From: Mycobacterium paraense
GTDB lineage: Bacteria; Actinomycetota; Actinomycetes; Mycobacteriales; Mycobacteriaceae
Length of the DNA stretch: 64,000 nt
Direction: 5' to 3'
Assembly: GCF_002101815.1 (NCBI RefSeq)
Contig: NZ_LQPM01000010.1
Coordinates: 124,001 to 188,000, forward strand
Of this stretch, positions 50,984 to 61,331 are shown piece after piece. The position numbers were made by a program, and so were the translations under genes. How positions within the stretch are numbered: the first letter of the stretch is position 1; each line of letters begins with the position of its first letter. The notes beneath the pieces are model-generated. The model was given only the letters and a program-made list of their open reading frames with translations. It was not told the origin of the DNA and searched no databases.

Positions 50984-52024
50984 GTGGACGAGGCTCCCAA
51001 GGCGTTCGATCGCTCGGCGCTGCACCAGGCGATGGTCAGGCGGCTGTACCGGCGGTCGTTGGCCGAGGGCCAGATCACGGTACCGGCCGTCCCGGGCATG
51101 ATCGACGAGTACGTCCAGTTGTGCGCCAACCTGTGCGCCACCCTGGGGGTGCCCTACACGCCGGAACAATCGATTCAGCTCAGGAAGGTGCTGGAGGGCG
51201 AGCTGGCGAAGGCGTTCAAGGCCTCGCAGCGTTCCGACATCGCGATCTCGTTTCAGCTTCCCTTCGGCACCGGCCTGAACTACCAGGTCAAAGCCGAATG
51301 GCGAACGGTGGAGGCCGACTACGACAACTGGGTCGCCACCCGGCCGCCGCCGCTGTTCGGCACCGAACCCGACGCGCGCGTGGTGGCGCTGGCCCGCGAG
51401 GCGGCCGATCCGGCGACGTTTCGGGTGCTCGACGTCGGCGCCGGAACCGGCCGCAACGCGCTGGCCCTGGCCCGGCTCGGGCACCCCGTCGACGCGGTCG
51501 AGATGGCCCCGAAGTTCGCCGACGTCATGCGCGCGGAGGCCGAACGCGAATCGCTCGGGGTGCGCGTCATCCAAAGCGACGTCTTCACGGCGGTCGAGGA
51601 TGTCCACGACGAGTATCAGCTGATGGTGCTGTCGGAGGTGGTGCCCGATTTCCGGACCACCCACGAGCTGCGCGGACTGTTCGACCTCGCCGCCGACTGC
51701 CTGGCCCCCGGCGGGCGCCTGGTGTTCAACACCTTCTTGGCGCGGCCGGGCTACACCCCCGACAACGCGGCGCGGGAACTCGGGCAGCAGTGCAACACCA
51801 TGATCTTCACCCGCGACGAGGTGGCCGGCGCCGCGGCGGAGCTGCCGCTGGAGCTGGTCGGCGACGACTCGGCCTACGAATACGAGAAGGCCCACCTGCC
51901 CGAAGGCGCCTGGCCCCCCACGGGCTGGTTCGAGGGCTGGTCCAGCGGCCTCGACGTCTTCGATGTCCCGCGCGACGAGTCGCCGATCGAGTTGCGCTGG
52001 CTCGTCTATCAGAAGTCGGCCTGA
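50984..52024 (+). CDS. Class I SAM-dependent methyltransferase
   Basis: This is a methyltransferase (346 aa) with a distinctive about 120-residue N-terminal domain (FDRSALHQAMVRRLYRRSLA, then GMIDEYVQLCANLCATLGVP). The SAM-binding core is FRVLDVGAGTGRNALALARL (148-165) with DAVEMAPKFADVMRAEAERE, VIQSDVFTAVEDVHDEYQL and CLAPGGRLVFNTF. Start GTG 50984; the ribosome binding site is weak. The substrate is unknown. The gene ends in a symmetrical intergenic inverted repeat shared with the convergent flavoprotein. Confidence 0.88.
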   Translation: MDEAPKAFDRSALHQAMVRRLYRRSLAEGQITVPAVPGMIDEYVQLCANLCATLGVPYTPEQSIQLRKVLEGELAKAFKASQRSDIAISFQLPFGTGLNYQVKAEWRTVEADYDNWVATRPPPLFGTEPDARVVALAREAADPATFRVLDVGAGTGRNALALARLGHPVDAVEMAPKFADVMRAEAERESLGVRVIQSDVFTAVEDVHDEYQLMVLSEVVPDFRTTHELRGLFDLAADCLAPGGRLVFNTFLARPGYTPDNAARELGQQCNTMIFTRDEVAGAAAELPLELVGDDSAYEYEKAHLPEGAWPPTGWFEGWSSGLDVFDVPRDESPIELRWLVYQKSA

Positions 52025-52030
52025 ATCCGT

Positions 52031-52096
52031 TGCGCCGAACGTGCATTCACGGCGGGGATTCGGCGATTTTGTCGCCCTGAGTGCACGTTCGGCGCA
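52031..52096. terminator. Large inverted repeat between convergent genes
   Basis: TGCGCCGAACGTGCA (52031-52045) pairs perfectly with TGCACGTTCGGCGCA (52082-52096). Pairing continues inward as T-TCA / TGA-G with one G-T wobble, giving about 19 bp. An inner GGCGA-TTTTG-TCGCC hairpin sits in the loop. It lies 7 bases after one stop codon and 7 before the other. Likely a bidirectional terminator, possibly a dispersed mycobacterial palindrome. Confidence 0.75.
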
Positions 52097-52102
52097 GGAC
52101 CT

Positions 52103-53608
52103 CTAGGCGGTGAGGTCGCGGGTGGCCGGTCCTTCCAGCAGGGTGCCGTCCGGCGCGAAGCGCGACCCGTGCAGCGGGCATTCCCACGCGTTGTCGGCGT
52201 CGTTCCAGTTCACGATCCCACCCAGGTGTGGGCACACCGGCGAAACGCGATGCTCGGTGCCGTTGACGCGGCAGCGCGCCTCCAGATGCCACGGCGGCCC
52301 GCTCACCACGCCGCCCTCGCCGTTGACCGGGCTGCGACGCCCGGTCCGGATCGCCGGCGTGATCCAGCCCTTCGCCAGGTCGAACCCCACCTCGAGGTTG
52401 GCCTGCATGGCCGTCAGCAGACCCGACAGCTCATGCGGGCTCCAGCTGGCGAACGCGCGGGACCAATCCATCCGCCCGCCCAGGATGCGGCTCGACAGCG
52501 CCAGCGCGGCGGCGGGGCCGTTGGTCATCCCCCACTTGTTGAATCCCGTTGCGACGAAGATGGTTTCGGAGCCCGGGAGGATGGGCCCGACGTACGGCAG
52601 GTGGTCGATGGGCGTGTAGTCCTGCGCCGACCAGAAGTGGGTCTGCACGGCGCCCGGATAGTGCTTGCGCGCCCAATCCGACAGTTCCGCCAACGATTTC
52701 GACGGGCTCTTCTTGCGGCCCACCGTGTGGCCGGCGCCGCCCACGATCAGCCGCTCGCCGTCGGCGACGGGCGCGTAACGCACCGAACGCGTCGGCGAGT
52801 CGGTGGAGATCATCATCGGCCGGGTGATGTTGCCGGGGACCTTGAAGGCCAGGCAGTAGGACCGGCTCGGCTTCACCCGCGCGAAGTAGCCGCCGCGATC
52901 CAGGATCGGGATGCCGGTGGCGAGCACCAGCTGGCCGGCCTCGAGTTCGACGTCGCGCTGCGCGGCGTCGTTGACGTGCACCCGCACGCCCTTGCCGCGC
53001 CAGGACACCCGCCGGACCCGCGTGTGCTCGACCAGCCGTCCCCCGCGATCGAGGAGCTCGGTGGCCAGCGAGTCCAGGAACGGCATGGGGTCGAACTGCG
53101 CCTGGTCGGGCAGGCGCACGCCGCCGTGGTACGGGAACGGCACGTCCGCGTCGTCGTCCCACACCGCGGGCAACCCCACCGCCTCGCAGGCCTTCAGCTC
53201 CGCGCGCGCGGACAGGACGCCCTTGGCGGATTGGGCGTAGGTGTAGGCGTCTTCGCGCTGCACCGGGATGCCGTGCGACTCGCAGTGCTGCAGCACCCAG
53301 TCCTGGCCCTCCCGGTTGCCGTCGACGTATGCCCGCGCCGTGTCCCTGCCGTGCCTCGGCAGCAGCCGCGACAGCTGGGTGCCCTGCAGCAGGCTGATCT
53401 TGGCGGTGGTGTTTCCGGTGGCGCAGGCGCCGACGGTGCGCGCCTCCAGCACCAACGTGTCCATGCCGGCGCGGGCCAGCAGGACGGCGGTCATCAGCCC
53501 GGTGATCCCGGCGCCGACGACGATCACGTCGGCCGAACGGGGACCGTCGTCAAGCTGGCTTGCAGCCCAAGGCTGTTCGGCTCGGTCGGCCAACCATAAA
53601 GAAGTCAC
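52103..53608 (-). CDS. FAD-dependent oxidoreductase with C-terminal Rieske domain
   Basis: This is a DAO-fold flavoprotein fused to a Rieske [2Fe-2S] domain (501 aa from GTG 53608). The FAD site is VIVVGAGITGLMTAVLLARA; NTTAKISLLQG and VGPILPGSETIFVATGFNKW follow. The Rieske motifs are CPHLGG (Cys459, His461) and CPLHGS (Cys477, His480), with RVNGTEHRVSPV ahead of them. Such proteins transfer electrons from an amine or acid substrate; homologues occur in Bacillus (YhfW). Substrate unknown. Convergent with the methyltransferase. Confidence 0.92.
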   Translation of the reverse strand: MTSLWLADRAEQPWAASQLDDGPRSADVIVVGAGITGLMTAVLLARAGMDTLVLEARTVGACATGNTTAKISLLQGTQLSRLLPRHGRDTARAYVDGNREGQDWVLQHCESHGIPVQREDAYTYAQSAKGVLSARAELKACEAVGLPAVWDDDADVPFPYHGGVRLPDQAQFDPMPFLDSLATELLDRGGRLVEHTRVRRVSWRGKGVRVHVNDAAQRDVELEAGQLVLATGIPILDRGGYFARVKPSRSYCLAFKVPGNITRPMMISTDSPTRSVRYAPVADGERLIVGGAGHTVGRKKSPSKSLAELSDWARKHYPGAVQTHFWSAQDYTPIDHLPYVGPILPGSETIFVATGFNKWGMTNGPAAALALSSRILGGRMDWSRAFASWSPHELSGLLTAMQANLEVGFDLAKGWITPAIRTGRRSPVNGEGGVVSGPPWHLEARCRVNGTEHRVSPVCPHLGGIVNWNDADNAWECPLHGSRFAPDGTLLEGPATRDLTA

Positions 53609-53668
53609 GGCTGGGCTGATACCCGCGGAGCAGCCGCGAAAACCTGGCCGGCGCCGACGCAGCGGCGA

Positions 53669-54409
53669 TTACGCCCGTTTGAGCTGCGCTTTCGCCTCTT
53701 TGAGCTTTTCGGCGGCGGCGCGGGTGGCCCGCTCGGCCTTGTCGTACGCGGCTTCCGCCTTCTCGAGTTGGCGCTCGGCTTCGCGCACGACCGCGCGCGC
53801 TTCGTCGCGTTCGGACTTTCGCCGCGACACGGCGTCGTCGGCTTCGGCCTTCTCCCGCTCGGCGTCGGTGACGGCCGCCTTGAGCTTCTCCAGGCGCCGC
53901 TGCGCGGGCGTCGCGGATCGCTTGGCCGGCGCCGACACGGGCGCCGCGTCGCCGAAGCCGAACCCCGACCAGCGCTCGGGCTTGGTCAGCCGGCCCAGCC
54001 GCCGGGTGACGTCGGGGTCGGCGACCGCGGCCTGCAGCGTGCCGGTCAGGTCCTCGCGCACCGCTGCCGACGGCCGCTTCACGTCGGCGGCTTCCAATGC
54101 GGCCCGGGTCAGTTCGTCGATCAATTTGTGTTGCTCGGCCGACAGCTCGCGGATGCGTTCGCCGTCCATCTCCGAGTGTGCGGCCCGCAGGCGGTCGCCG
54201 AGGTCGGACAGGCGCTTCTTGGTGTCCTTACGCTTGAGCGCCAGCCGGTTGACGATCCAGGCCGCCGTCGTCGGCTTGCGCGCCGCCGAGATCCGTCGGG
54301 CGGCCGCCGCGTCGCCGCGCTCCTTGGCCTGGGCGGCCAGTTGGGTGCGCAGTGCGGTGAAGGCGTCGGGTTCCGCCCAGTAGAGACTGTCGAGTTCGTC
54401 GTCGGCCAT
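53669..54409 (-). CDS. Conserved coiled-coil protein
   Basis: This is a mycobacterial conserved hypothetical protein (246 aa from ATG 54409). The N-terminal half (MADDELDSLYWAEPDAFTAL, then ISAARKPTTAAWIVNRLALK) is a helical domain. Residues about 170-246 are a continuous Ala/Glu/Lys/Arg coiled coil (RRLEKLKAAVTDAEREKAEA and onward), ending in Lys/Arg. No signal peptide or membrane segment. It may bind DNA or act as a structural protein; no function is recognised. Divergent from the L,D-transpeptidase, 60 bases apart. Confidence 0.85.
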   Translation of the reverse strand: MADDELDSLYWAEPDAFTALRTQLAAQAKERGDAAAARRISAARKPTTAAWIVNRLALKRKDTKKRLSDLGDRLRAAHSEMDGERIRELSAEQHKLIDELTRAALEAADVKRPSAAVREDLTGTLQAAVADPDVTRRLGRLTKPERWSGFGFGDAAPVSAPAKRSATPAQRRLEKLKAAVTDAEREKAEADDAVSRRKSERDEARAVVREAERQLEKAEAAYDKAERATRAAAEKLKEAKAQLKRA

Positions 54410-54469
54410 GACGCCATGATCCTCGGCCGACGTTTCAGTGTGAACGCGCCGGGCTACTTGTAGCACAAC

Positions 54470-55717
54470 ATGGGATGCGACATCGTGAGGAAGTCCGAGG
54501 GCGGCGGCGCGTTCGGCCAGGCCCGCCGGTTGGTGCTGGCCGTGTTCGTCGCCGTCGCGCTTGTCGCCGGCTGCGCGAAGCACGGCGAAGCGGCGAAACC
54601 GCCTGAGCCCGCACGGATCAACATCACACCCGCCTCGGGGGCGCACGATGTCGACCCGCTGGCACCGGTCACGGTGAAAGCCGACGCGGGGACGCTGACC
54701 GACGTGCGGATGGTCAATGAAAGCGGCAAATCCATCGAGGGCGTGATGACCCCGGATAACACCGTCTGGAAGCCCACCGTCCCGCTGGGCTACGGCCGCA
54801 CCTACACGGTGACCGCCACCGGCAAGGGACCCAACGGGGTTGCGGCCACGCAGGTTTCGTCGTTCTCGACGCTGAAGCCGTCCAACCAGACCAAGGTCTC
54901 GTTCACCACGACGGCGGAGGCCGCGCTGCACGACGGCGGCACCTACGGCGTCGGAACGGTGGTCGTCGCGCACTTCGACGAGCAGATCGCCGACCGGGCC
55001 GCCGCCGAACGGCAGCTCAAGGTGACGACCGACCCACCCGTGCCGGGCTCATGGTTCTGGGTCGACGGGCAAAACGCGCATTGGCGGCCTGAGCGCTACT
55101 ACGCGCCGGGAACCACCGTCACCGCCGAGGCCAAGATCTACGGAATCGCCTTGGGCGACGGCCTATTCGGGCAGGACGACACGCGGGTGTCGTTCCGGAT
55201 CGGCGACGCGCACGTCTCCATCGCCGACGACGCCACCCATCAGGTCAGCGTGTTCAACAACGGCGCCCTGGTCCGGACGATGCCCACGTCGATGGGCATG
55301 GGCGGCACCGAAGACGTCGCCGGGCACACCATCTCGTTGTGGACCCCGCCGGGCGTCTACACCGTGCTCGACAAGGGCAACCCTGTCGTGATGGACTCCT
55401 CGACGTTCGGGCTGCCCAAGAACTCGCGGCTCGGCTACCGCGAGACCATCAATTGGGCCACCAAGATCAGCACCGACGGCATCTACCTGCACGAGCTCGA
55501 TGCCACGGTGTGGGCCCAGGGCCACCGGGACACCTCCCACGGCTGCCTGAACCTCAACGCCGACAACGCAAAGTGGTTCTACGATTTCTCGGTGCCCGGC
55601 GACGTGGTCGAGGTCCGCAACAGCGGCGGACCGCCCCTGACGCTGGCCCAGAACGGCGACTGGACGCTGAGCTGGGACCAGTGGCGCAAGGGCAGCGCGC
55701 TGCAGCCGCCGTCTTAA
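54470..55717 (+). CDS. L,D-transpeptidase lipoprotein
   Basis: This is an envelope enzyme forming 3-3 peptidoglycan crosslinks (415 aa). N-terminal signal LVLAVFVAVALVAGC has a lipobox with Cys35, so it is a lipoprotein. Two Ig-like domains follow (about 45-245), as in mycobacterial Ldt proteins, then the YkuD catalytic domain with PTSMGMGGTEDVAGHTISLW, YLHELDATVWAQGHRDTSHG and catalytic Cys359 in SHGCLNLN. The C-terminal W-D-Q-W motif (SWDQWRKGS) matches LdtMt2-type enzymes. It could be an additional paralogue of LdtMt2/LdtMt5. Targeted by carbapenems in this family. Confidence 0.94.
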   Translation: MGCDIVRKSEGGGAFGQARRLVLAVFVAVALVAGCAKHGEAAKPPEPARINITPASGAHDVDPLAPVTVKADAGTLTDVRMVNESGKSIEGVMTPDNTVWKPTVPLGYGRTYTVTATGKGPNGVAATQVSSFSTLKPSNQTKVSFTTTAEAALHDGGTYGVGTVVVAHFDEQIADRAAAERQLKVTTDPPVPGSWFWVDGQNAHWRPERYYAPGTTVTAEAKIYGIALGDGLFGQDDTRVSFRIGDAHVSIADDATHQVSVFNNGALVRTMPTSMGMGGTEDVAGHTISLWTPPGVYTVLDKGNPVVMDSSTFGLPKNSRLGYRETINWATKISTDGIYLHELDATVWAQGHRDTSHGCLNLNADNAKWFYDFSVPGDVVEVRNSGGPPLTLAQNGDWTLSWDQWRKGSALQPPS

Positions 55718-55832
55718 CCTCGATGCCGAGTTGCCCTCGGACCCAACGTCATTCGAGCCATGGACGGCGCCGCTCGGCGCCCCGACGGTCAATGTTCACC
55801 GCGTACTCGCGCGACACTCCCCCAGGAAAGTC

Positions 55833-55861
55833 TTGACTGATTCCAAATAAGGGAGTGATAT
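55833..55861 (+). promoter_or_regulatory. furA promoter: -35 TTGACT, -10 TGATAT
   Basis: TTGACT (55833-55838), a 17-nt AT-rich spacer and TGATAT (55856-55861) form a promoter matching the known mycobacterial furA-katG promoter layout. FurA of M. tuberculosis is reported to bind the AT-rich region near the -35. The predicted start of transcription, about 55868-55869, falls on the GTG codon of furA, implying a leaderless message. Confidence 0.8.
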
Positions 55862-55868
55862 GGACCAC

Positions 55869-56309
55869 GTGTCCTCATCGGCGAGCAACGCGGACCGGCT
55901 GCGCATGGCCGACCTGCGGGTGACCCGGCCCAGGCTTGCCGTCCTGGACGTCGTGCACGCCAACCCCCACGCCGACACCGACACGATCTTCACCGCGGTG
56001 CGCGACGATCTGCCCGACGTTTCGCGCCAGGCCGTCTACGACGTGCTCAGCGCGCTGACCGCCGTGGGCCTGGTTCGCCGGATCCAGCCACTGGGGATGG
56101 TCGCCCGCTACGAGGCCCGGGTCGGCGACAACCACCACCACGTCGTGTGCCGCGCCTGCGGGATCATCGCCGACGTCGACTGCGCGGTCGGAGAGGCGCC
56201 GTGCTTGACCCCGCTGGACGACAACAACGTGCTGGAGGGCTTCGTCCTGGACGAGGCCGAAGTCATCTACTGGGGCATGTGCCCCGATTGCTCGACCGCA
56301 GATTCTTGA
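55869..56309 (+). CDS. furA: FurA, redox-responsive Fur-family repressor of katG
   Basis: FurA represses itself and katG and is inactivated by oxidative stress. The 146-aa product from GTG 55869 begins VSSSASNADRLRMADLRVTRP, aligning with the M. tuberculosis FurA start. The ATG at 55860 lies inside the -10 element and would need an upstream transcript. Helix-turn-helix: DVSRQAVYDVLSALTAVGLV. Metal-binding: GDNHHHVVCRACG, then CPDC near the end. Compared with M. tuberculosis there are about four extra residues in LDDNNVLEGFVLDEAEVI. katG follows after 48 bases. Confidence 0.95.
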   Translation: MSSSASNADRLRMADLRVTRPRLAVLDVVHANPHADTDTIFTAVRDDLPDVSRQAVYDVLSALTAVGLVRRIQPLGMVARYEARVGDNHHHVVCRACGIIADVDCAVGEAPCLTPLDDNNVLEGFVLDEAEVIYWGMCPDCSTADS

Positions 56310-56321
56310 TCACTCCGGTGA

Positions 56322-58601
<2,280 letters not shown>

Positions 58602-58616
58602 CAGCCGGATAGCAAG

Positions 58617-58651
58617 CGACGCCCCGCGGGTCATCGGCCCGCGGGGCGTCG
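58617..58651. terminator. GC-rich hairpin between katG and DUF1906
   Basis: CGACGCCCCGCGGG (58617-58630) and CCCGCGGGGCGTCG (58638-58651) form a perfect 14-bp stem with a 7-nt loop. No U-tract follows. It begins 16 bases after katG and ends 22 before the convergent gene's stop, so it likely terminates transcription in both directions. Confidence 0.8.
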
Positions 58652-58672
58652 TGCGTTCAGGTCAGGTCGGGT

Positions 58673-59434
58673 TCAGCGGGCGAAATCCCACTGGCCGTAG
58701 TCGGGCGCGAGGACGTCGTCGATGTCGACGTTGATCCCGCCCAGCAGCGGACTCGGGTTCGACGGGCTGTTGACGACGGCCTGATACAGCACCGCCGCCG
58801 GTTCCCGCGCCCCGTTCGACCACGACCTGGTCTGCCACGCCCACCGGTGGCCGGGTGTGCTGGAGTTGCCGATGACGCCGTCCCGGATCGCCCATCCGCA
58901 GGTCTGGGCATGCCCGTAGACGCCGGTGCGGCCGACGCCCAGCACCGAGTTGATTCCCCGAAGCCATTGCACCCCAGAGGTATTCCAGAAGTTCTCGTCG
59001 ATGTTGTCGTCGATGCTGAAGAAGATCGGCGCCGAGGCCGGTCCCCCGGCCGCGGCGTGCAGCCGCTGTGCGGTCTGGGCGTCGGCCACCCCGCCGTCGT
59101 AGCCGCGGGTGGAGTCCGACGGATCGGGCCAGCCGGGCTTGCCGTACTGGAAGTTGCTGACGATCTGCAGACCCGCCGCCCGCAGCGAGTCCGCGTACTG
59201 GCGCGTGATGGGCTTCGCCTCGAAGTTCGCGCCCGGCCGCGACTCGGACACGTAGTTCACCACCCCGGCGTAGCCGGCGCCCTTGATCTCCTCCGGCGCG
59301 ATGCGCCGCTCGGCGAAGTCGATCAGCCGCACGTCGGCGGCCCGCGCCTCGTTGACCGGCGCGGCCGCCGCGCCCAGGCCCAGGAGAACCGGTGCGGCGA
59401 ATTTGAGGACGTCGCGCCGTGAAACCGATCGCAC
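58673..59434 (-). CDS. Tat-exported DUF1906 glycoside-hydrolase-like protein
   Basis: This is a predicted Tat substrate (253 aa). MRSVSRRDVLKFAAPVLLGL has the twin-arginine motif SRRDVLKF (5-12). The mature domain is DUF1906, a TIM-barrel fold related to lysozyme-like glycoside hydrolases: LIDFAERRIAPEEIKGAGYA, VSNFQYGKPGWPD, APIFFSIDDNIDENFWNTSG (acidic pair), GVYGHAQTCGWAI and GGINVDIDDVLAPDYGQWDF. It resembles M. tuberculosis Rv2525c, a Tat-secreted protein implicated in cell-wall function. Convergent with katG. Substrate unknown, perhaps peptidoglycan or arabinogalactan. Confidence 0.92.
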   Translation of the reverse strand: MRSVSRRDVLKFAAPVLLGLGAAAAPVNEARAADVRLIDFAERRIAPEEIKGAGYAGVVNYVSESRPGANFEAKPITRQYADSLRAAGLQIVSNFQYGKPGWPDPSDSTRGYDGGVADAQTAQRLHAAAGGPASAPIFFSIDDNIDENFWNTSGVQWLRGINSVLGVGRTGVYGHAQTCGWAIRDGVIGNSSTPGHRWAWQTRSWSNGAREPAAVLYQAVVNSPSNPSPLLGGINVDIDDVLAPDYGQWDFAR

Positions 59435-59452
59435 GGCGCGATGGTAACAAAG

Positions 59453-61006
59453 TCAGATCCCGTGCTCGGCCTTGATGAATTGCGCGGCCCGCTCGCCGAT
59501 CACCACGCAGGGCGCCATCGTGTTGGCGCTGGTGATGCGGGGCATGATCGACGCGTCGGCGACGCGCAGGTTCTCCAGCCCGTAGACCTTCAAACGTCCG
59601 TCGACCACCGACATGGAGTCGCGGCCCATCTTCGCCGTTCCGGATTCGTGCCAGTAGGTGGTCACGGCGTCGCGCAGGTAGCGGTCCAACTCGGCGCCCG
59701 ACAGGTCGCCCGGCATGACCTCCCGCGCGACGAACGGACGAAGCTCCGGGGCATTGCCGATCTCGCGCAGGGTCTCGATGCAGGCGGTCGCGGTCTTGAG
59801 GTCTTCGGGGTCCGACAGCGCGTTGGCCTCGATTCGGATGGCATCGGACGGGTCGGGGCCCGACAAGCGCAGTCGCCCTCGGCTGCTGGGGTGAGTCGGC
59901 GAGCCGAACAGGACCCAACTGTTCTGGGGCAGGCCATATTTCGCGACGCTCTCCGGCGTGGATTTGGGAAAGGGCCCCAAGCATGCGAACAGATCCGGGC
60001 CCTGGATGTCGGCCGCCCCGGAGTCCCAGAACAGCGCAGCGGCGACCTGAGTACTGCCCCGCAGATCCTCTGGAAATTCCCACACGCAATCGAACCCGAA
60101 GTGGTCCTGGAAGTTTTGTCCGACGCCGGGCAGGTGCTGGCGGACCGTCACTCCCACGCCACGCAGTTCCGCTTCGTCGCCGACGCCGGATTGCATCAGC
60201 ACCTTGGGCGTGTGAATCGCGCCGAGCGACAGCACGACCTCGACGTCGGCGGCAATGCGATGCACCGCTCCCCCGTGGACGACCTCGACGCCGGCGGCCC
60301 GGTTGCCTTGGAAAACCACCCGGGCGACGAGCGCGTGCGGCAGCACCGTCAGGTTGGGCTTGTCCAGGTGCGGGGCGGTATAGGTGCGGAACACCGACAG
60401 GCGCTTCCCGGCCCGCCAGCGCAGGTCCGCGATGGCCGCGCCCCGGGTGTCCTCCATCAGGCGGCCGTTGGGGCTTTGGTAGGTGGGAATTCCCAGCGCC
60501 CGCGCGGCACCCAGCGTCGCCGCGGCCAGCGGATGCGCGTCGGGCGCGGGTTGTACGAACACCGGACCGCCCCTGCCCCGATGGTTGGGCTCGCCGATCC
60601 CATGCCAATCCTCGATTCGCCGGTACAGGTCCAGGACCGGCTCGTAAGCCCAGGCCCGTTCGCCGGAGTCGGCCGCGAAGTGTTCCCAGTCGCTGCGGTG
60701 CCCGCGCGCCCACACCATCAGGTTGATGCCGGAGCCGCCGCCCAGCACCTTGCCCATCGATAACGGGATCGAGCGCCCGTGAATCCGCGGGTCCGGCTCG
60801 GACGCGAAGCCCCAATCGCGTTCGCTCCCGAGGTTCAGCGGCCACTGGCCGGCCTCGGTGACGCTGGGGACGTCGTCGCTGCCGCCGGCCTCCAGCAACA
60901 GCACCTTGACGTCGGGGTTCGCCGCCAACCGGCCGGCGATCACCGAGCCCGACGACCCCGCCCCGCACACGATGACGTCGTAATGCGCCTCCAACACAGC
61001 ACCCAC
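59453..61006 (-). CDS. GMC-family oxidoreductase (choline dehydrogenase-like)
   Basis: This is a flavin-dependent alcohol oxidoreductase (517 aa from GTG 61006; GAGGAG upstream). The FAD motif VIVCGAGSSGSVIAGRLA (GAGSSG 15-20) and the GMC signatures GKVLGGGSGINLMVWARGH and LSLGAIHTPKVLMQSGVGDE are complete. The active-site His lies in TTYWHESGTAKMG and the second FAD contact in RVADASIMPRITSANTMAPC. Possible substrates include choline, alcohols or sterol-like compounds. No regulator is adjacent. Confidence 0.94.
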   Translation of the reverse strand: MGAVLEAHYDVIVCGAGSSGSVIAGRLAANPDVKVLLLEAGGSDDVPSVTEAGQWPLNLGSERDWGFASEPDPRIHGRSIPLSMGKVLGGGSGINLMVWARGHRSDWEHFAADSGERAWAYEPVLDLYRRIEDWHGIGEPNHRGRGGPVFVQPAPDAHPLAAATLGAARALGIPTYQSPNGRLMEDTRGAAIADLRWRAGKRLSVFRTYTAPHLDKPNLTVLPHALVARVVFQGNRAAGVEVVHGGAVHRIAADVEVVLSLGAIHTPKVLMQSGVGDEAELRGVGVTVRQHLPGVGQNFQDHFGFDCVWEFPEDLRGSTQVAAALFWDSGAADIQGPDLFACLGPFPKSTPESVAKYGLPQNSWVLFGSPTHPSSRGRLRLSGPDPSDAIRIEANALSDPEDLKTATACIETLREIGNAPELRPFVAREVMPGDLSGAELDRYLRDAVTTYWHESGTAKMGRDSMSVVDGRLKVYGLENLRVADASIMPRITSANTMAPCVVIGERAAQFIKAEHGI

Positions 61007-61331
61007 TGATTGCTCCTCGATCGTGGCTGGGTATAGCTACCTATACCTGACTGCACGAATTGCCGAGCCGAGCGGTTCACGCCGTTGTGCGCTGACGGTT
61101 TTGAGTGTGAGCCGAGGGCGTAAATCGGCGCCGCATCGCGCCCTGGGCTCACACGGAAAGCCCTGGCCGCACACTCAAACGCCGCGGTCCCGGCCTCGTT
61201 GCGTCATTTAGGTGGCGAACTATAGTCTGGACACATGTCCAGTTTGCTGTCGCGGGGTTCGGGAGTCCGTTGAGAGCGCTGGACTGGGGGGCGGTCGCCC
61301 GCGTTGTTTCGTCGGCGGATAAGAGTTGAGT
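61007..61331. other. Divergent intergenic region with nested inverted repeats
   Basis: About 325 bases separate the GMC oxidoreductase and the glycosyltransferase operon. Apart from the inverted repeat complex at 61100-61179, an imperfect TATAGCTACCTATA dyad (about 61032-61045) lies close to the GMC start and could be an operator. No gene is supported. Confidence 0.4.
61100..61179. repeat. Overlapping inverted repeats
   Basis: GTGTGAGCCGAGGGCG (61105-61120) pairs with CGCCCTGGGCTCACAC (61139-61154), 15 of 16 positions. TTTGAGTGTG (61100-61109) pairs perfectly with CACACTCAAA (61170-61179). The shared GTGTG makes the two alternative. This sits between divergent genes, so termination is not an obvious role; it may be a dispersed palindromic element. 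Confidence 0.65.

Noticed and set aside
58662..60968. 768-codon open frame on the minus strand
   Set aside because: Same strand but a different frame from the GMC oxidoreductase and DUF1906 genes, whose frames carry all recognisable motifs.
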